NCBI GenBank assembly: GCA_009663005.1
Contig: CM018909.1
Coordinates: 4,381,226-4,393,725 of the forward strand
Source of the DNA: Actinidia chinensis
Taxonomy: Eukaryota > Streptophyta > Magnoliopsida > Ericales > Actinidiaceae
DNA: 12,500 nucleotides
Direction: 5' to 3'
Shown: piece after piece, positions 9,096 through 12,500 of the stretch
How the letters are laid out: every line of letters begins with the position of its first letter
Position numbering within the stretch: position 1 is the first letter of the stretch
Translations under genes and position numbers: made by a program
The notes under the pieces: generated by a model
What the model was told of the DNA's origin: nothing
Seen by the model: only the letters and a program-made list of their open reading frames with translations
Databases searched by the model: none

Positions 9096-9690
9096 TCAAA
9101 CATAGGCATCAGGATTTGCCAAGAGGTAGGCTTCCACGACCTTGAAGAGATCTGCGCACCAATGTTTACCAGCCTTGATGTCCTCCTCGCTGATATCAGC
9201 ACCTTCTTTGGCATGGTACTTGCTAGTGAATTTACCAATGCACCCTCCATCGAGAGAGGGCTCGAGCTTCATCTCATTAGAAACGGACTCAATCTTGTCC
9301 GACAAAGCATCACCTTCGATCAACACGTAAGCATATATCATGTTTTCCTTGTCCAGTATATCAACCCTTAGCTTCACATATGTGTAAGGATAGCCTACAT
9401 TCAGTAAATAATAAATAGATTAAGACACGTTACTTAATAAATTGTACTGACCAAAATTTTGAAGTGAAAAATTGCCAGCCTTCGGGAAATTTCATTAGCT
9501 TGATGCTTCCAGGGCCTCCATCTCCTTGGATTATTTCGATGCTCTTGATATCTTGCGGTACGATCTTGGGGATGAGATTGTCACCATCAAGGACCATGGC
9601 CTTGAATATTCTTGAGGCTGGGATGGGGCTAGTCATGTCCTCAGTGAATATGAAAATGGCCAGAATGGAGAGGAGAGCTGATGGACTCAT
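9096..9690 (-). CDS. PR-10 / Bet v 1 family protein with N-terminal extension (PR10-B)
   Basis: Exon 1 is 9690-9480 and exon 2 is 9394-9096. The sum is 510 nt, or 169 residues plus TGA. Residues 10-169 align without gaps to a normal PR-10 start: the family's initiator Met falls on a CTG (L10, 9661-9663), followed by AIFIFTEDMTSPIP. The only upstream in-frame ATG (9690) adds MSPSALLSI and makes a hydrophobic stretch from about A5 to F15. Further features are the loop QGDGGPG (55-61), FPEG with the intron in codon 71 (62 in family numbering), DKENMIYAY, IEGDAL (96-101), DGGCIG and the end LLANPDAYV. E106, E158 and Y160 match the conserved ribonuclease-linked residues. The usual Tyr of the ISYE motif is Asn110. 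Role is inferred from the family: binding of small hydrophobic ligands in defence or stress. Oddities are the CTG, the weak context of the upstream ATG (T at -3, A at +4) and the GC splice donor. Apart from these the frame is intact, so I call a gene, not a pseudogene. Confidence 0.87.
9395..9479 (-). other. Intron of PR10-B with a GC donor
   Basis: This 85-bp intron has the acceptor GAATGTAG|GCTATCC and a donor reading CCCGAAG|GCTGGC. Only this junction gives the family sequence FPEG followed by YPYTYVKLRV, at the same codon position as in PR10-A. The donor is therefore GC rather than GT, and positions +3 to +6 (TGGC) match the U1 consensus poorly. The nearest GT donor (TTTTG|GTCAGT, intron starting at 9451) shifts the frame and reaches a stop about a dozen codons into exon 2. 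Retaining the intron also stops early, near 9430. Confidence 0.75.
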
Positions 9691-9759
9691 TGAAATGAAT
9701 GGTGTTGGAGAATGGTGTCGGAGTGAGGACGATGGTAAAGGCCAAGGTAGTCTAGGTAG

Positions 9760-9766
9760 ATATATA
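9760..9766 (-). promoter_or_regulatory. TATA box of PR10-B
   Basis: The minus strand reads TATATAT, 70 bases before the ATG at 9690, much the same spacing as in PR10-A. The predicted leader is C-rich and about 40-50 nt long, ending in ACCATTCATTTCA just before the ATG. Confidence 0.65.
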
Positions 9767-10247
9767 GTTATAGATTGGCAAATGGAGTTGTGAAGCGTTT
9801 AGCATTACTATAGAAAATTCTAGGGTAAATATTACTAAACCTCCCAAACAAATACATTTATCTCGCTCTGATTTCTAATATCAATAACGTTTCTTACTTT
9901 TGAAATTTTTATCAAGATTGTCCTCTTTTCATCAATTTAGTCTAGATTAGTGTTAGTTTTTGACAAAAGTGTCATTATATTGGGCTGCCCCCCCCTTTTT
10001 TTTCTATTCATAGTACACCGATTAAAATAGATAGAACTTATTTTTTCAAAACCAATCATTTTTCTCAATTTATTAGCTTTTTATTCAATCAATTCAAATT
10101 TAGTTTTTAATAAATACTAATATTTTTTTAGTAATAAATAGCCAATATTTGGTGCATAATAATTTTGTTAAATTTAATAACAGAGTTTATTGTTTTGAAT
10201 AAAATTATATTAAGGCACTTAAATAGTAAAAATTGAGTTCATGCGAT
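9767..10247. other. Upstream region of PR10-B
   Basis: The 5' flank of PR10-B, AT-rich with a C8 run followed by T8 near 9990-10005. I see no further gene and no convincing cis element beyond the TATA box. Confidence 0.45.
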
Positions 10248-10493
10248 GATAAAATGTAACATTTAAATTGTGAGTGTTTTGAGATGATAAAATGTAACAT
10301 TTAATTGGTGTACTAAAATGCTATCCTAAGGTTACTTTTGTTAAAAAATTCAAATTGACGGCGATTTTTTTTTAATAATAGTTTTAAAAGATAAAATGTA
10401 ACATTTAATTGGTGTACTAAAATGCTATCCTAAGGTCACTTTTATTAAAAAATTCAAATAGACGGCGATTTTTTTTAATAATAATTTTTAAAG
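10248..10493 (+). repeat. Tandem repeat, 104-bp unit
   Basis: Two full units, 10286-10389 and 10390-10493, share GATAAAATGTAACATTTAAT, GGTGTACTAAAATGCTATCC, TAAGGT(T/C)ACTTTT and GACGGCGATTTTTTTT, with few differences. A short partial unit (GATAAAATGTAACATTTA) precedes them at 10248-10265. The array ends just before the right duplicated segment starts. Confidence 0.9.
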
Positions 10494-10614
10494 TACGATT
10501 ATAATTTCGACCGTAGAAGGTGTGTATTTGTCAGAAATGTTAGGGGAGATTTTAAAATTTAAGGATTGAATCTAAGAGCCACAATAATTGTCACCTCAAT
10601 AATGAACAAGAATA

Positions 10615-10963
10615 GGAGGCAATTTCTCTGAAGTTGTGATTTCGGATTGTATTGTACTGTCCAAGTATTTTGAATCTATTTGTATGCTTAAATTGTTTAT
10701 ATTCGTAGATCTCATTGAGAAGTTTATTATTGTAAAAAATCACATTGATCGGATGTAAATCAATAATCGATAGGTACTATTTCTTAACTTAATAAATGAG
10801 TATAACATATAAGATTATACCATTTGTCTTGCTATAAATTAATGTTGATCGATTATTGATTTACATCCGATCAACGTGATTTTTAACAGTATGAAATTTC
10901 TCAATAAGATCTAAAATATGAACGATTTAGATTATAAAAATTACCCAAAATGAGATTCAAAAT
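10615..10963. mobile_element. Foldback MITE, truncated copy
   Basis: Same element as 7272-7673. The left arm (10615 to about 10770) is complete; the right arm (10849-10963) lacks its outer third because of the deletion in this duplicate. Since both duplicates carry it, the insertion came before the duplication. Confidence 0.75.
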
Positions 10964-11275
10964 AGACTGCCTTCGTTACTTTTTTGAAAGTATTACCAAG
11001 ATTTTCTCTGCCGTAATTTTTAGCAAAAATAATAAAAGTGCCCTTCATAAAGGACTTTCCTATTTCTTTTCTCGATACACTAATTAAAATTCTCTTTTTT
11101 TTAAAATATAAATACAACTAAAATAAAAAAAAATAAAAATCACTGGCCAAGAAGAAAATATTTTAAAATATTTGTTCTCAAAGAAGTCCTCCCATGGAAG
11201 GAGCCTCGTGCAGCGCATGGACACAAGGGAAGCCCTATTCAGAAAAGGATGTGTTTTTGTATGGGAAGTAAAGAT

Positions 11276-11285
11276 GCCACGTGGC
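11276..11285. promoter_or_regulatory. Perfect palindromic G-box GCCACGTGGC
   Basis: A full 10-base G-box, the preferred site of plant bZIP and bHLH factors, inside the conserved block of the right duplicate. It is about 1.6 kb upstream of the PR10-B start. The left duplicate has CCACATGTGG instead. No start site is linked to it, so function is open. Confidence 0.4.
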
Positions 11286-11386
11286 TGCTGGTGGTGAGTG
11301 ACAAAATAGCAATGTGACAAAAATTGGGAGCAACTCGTCTCCAGAATCCATTCCTCCGTACCCATTTCAAGCTCCCTCCATTTGAA

Positions 11387-12500
11387 AAAAAAATCAAATT
11401 ATAAAATGAGTAATTCAGATTTATTTGAGCGTGTGAATTTACATAACCAAATGAATTTATACTTTTTAAAGTAAAATGATATTTCTTGGTATAATTTTCC
11501 ATTCAGACTCTATCATTGACAAAAGTTTTTTGAATTTAAAATGAATGACATTTACTTTAAGTGTGTGAATTTACATAATTAAGTAAATCTATATTATTTA
11601 TTTTTAAATTTGAAGAACATTTCAAATTCGAGACCATAGAATTTCTATTTACAGAATATACAGGAAAGCAAAATAGAACAAACCAAGATCATCAATGATA
11701 ACCAGACTGCCTTCAACAAATAATTTGCGCCTTGATGGCATTATTGCTATCTGCTATTACTAATTTACTGCAGCAAAAATCAGATAGCCAGTGTACACCA
11801 CATACACGGTGTTGGGTCACTACACGTTTGTAGTTATTGTTGGTGGACCCCATTTGGGTCGATATTTGTGATTTAAACCATTAATCTTGTAAGCCAAAGA
11901 TTATCAAAACAAAAAATCAAATTGATTGAACGTTATTTGCCACATGACCTAAATATATTTGTTTTAAATCAAATGATTGGCAAGTATAGTTATGAGAATA
12001 AATTATAAGACAAACATGGTTTAACATATGCCCATCAATATTCGATTAACCTGATTTGTTATATTAATTATATGCTTTGCAAACTCTACAAAATAATTAG
12101 TTTGAATTACGAAGATAGAGCAATGATCAGTCCGGTGAGAGGGCACTACAGGGATCCCAAATCACTGCTGGTGCACACACAAGAAAGGAGAGAACACAAA
12201 AAAAGAAACCAAGAAACCCCCATAAAATTCAAAAAAAATCTTTGGGACCCCGTGTCTTTCATACAACACTTCTAAAAATTTGAAAAAAAAAAAGTTCAGT
12301 TCATGTTCATTTGATTATGTATGATTCACACATTCAAATTAATCTGAACCATTAATTTTAAATTATGAAAACTTTTCTTAATTACAACTAAGCCTTAAGG
12401 TTTCTCTCTTTCATATGTTAATCACATGTTGCTTTCATAAATCACAACTCATCTTCTATTTTCTCCCAATTCCCAACACATCTTCCAAGTTCATCAGCCT
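11387..12500. other. Right-hand spacer, no gene seen
   Basis: AT-rich. A diverged direct repeat with GTGTGAATTTACATAA occurs at about 11403-11462 and 11539-11597. The last 80 bases are C- and T-rich on the plus strand (CATCTTCTATTTTCTCCC and similar), which resembles a plant 5' leader and could announce a plus-strand gene beyond the edge. That is a guess. Confidence 0.4.

Larger units (their letters stand above)
10500..11386 (+). repeat. Duplicated segment, right copy, with internal deletion
   Basis: Direct copy of 7160-8360. It carries the same foldback element (from 10615), but its right arm stops at about 10963 and runs straight into AGACTGCCTTCG, which in the left copy lies about 323 bp further on. 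The rest aligns to about 11386 (TCCCTCCATTTGA). It lies upstream of PR10-B. Confidence 0.88.

Noticed and set aside
9096..9690. PR10-B as a dead pseudogene
   Set aside because: All 160 family positions are readable with no internal stop or frameshift, and a GC donor and upstream ATG can both work. Kept as a gene with doubts noted.
9464..9793. Plus-strand open frame of 109 codons, the longest in the window
   Set aside because: It is antisense to exon 1 of PR10-B, runs through its leader and TATA region, and has no family features. It is a shadow of the real gene.
12072..12275. Plus-strand frame of 67 codons
   Set aside because: Low-complexity and lysine-rich from A-rich DNA, with no recognisable domain.

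Overview
The window looks like nuclear DNA from a flowering plant, most likely a eudicot; I cannot name the species. It is AT-rich and gene-poor, full of foldback (MITE-like) repeats, and holds two spliced genes of the PR-10/Bet v 1 family. I see no bacterial, phage or organelle signature, and no tRNA, rRNA or CRISPR.

Genes. Both lie on the minus strand about 6.2 kb apart. PR10-A (2235-2902) has two exons coding for 159 residues, with a GT-AG intron at the family's usual place, after the first base of codon 62. PR10-B (9096-9690) has the same layout but two oddities. Its usual initiator codon reads CTG, so the only upstream in-frame ATG adds nine residues and makes a hydrophobic N-terminus. 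The splice junction that keeps the family frame needs a GC donor instead of GT. Each gene has a TATA box 70-80 bases before its ATG. The two proteins differ at many positions, so they look like old tandem paralogues rather than a recent copy.

Repeats, left to right. 1-2100 has only a weak diverged repeat and simple sequence. 3730-4150 is a foldback element. 4311-5710 is a second inverted-repeat element whose middle looks like a minus-strand Copia-type LTR (about 4652-5483), suggesting a nested insertion. 5843-5991 is a small MITE with an exact 9-base direct repeat at its termini, as in Mutator-like elements. 6140-6180 is a run of 41 T. 7160-8360 and 10500-11386 are two direct copies of one segment (about 90% alike by eye) that bracket PR10-B. 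Both contain the same foldback element; the right copy has lost about 323 bp at a short microhomology. A 104-bp tandem repeat adjoins the right copy.

How it fits together: this is part of a PR-10 cluster whose spacers have grown by transposon insertion and segmental duplication. PR-10 proteins are small, usually cytosolic, ligand-binding proteins tied to defence and stress. I found no new multi-gene system. The points most worth checking are the start codon and splice donor of PR10-B.
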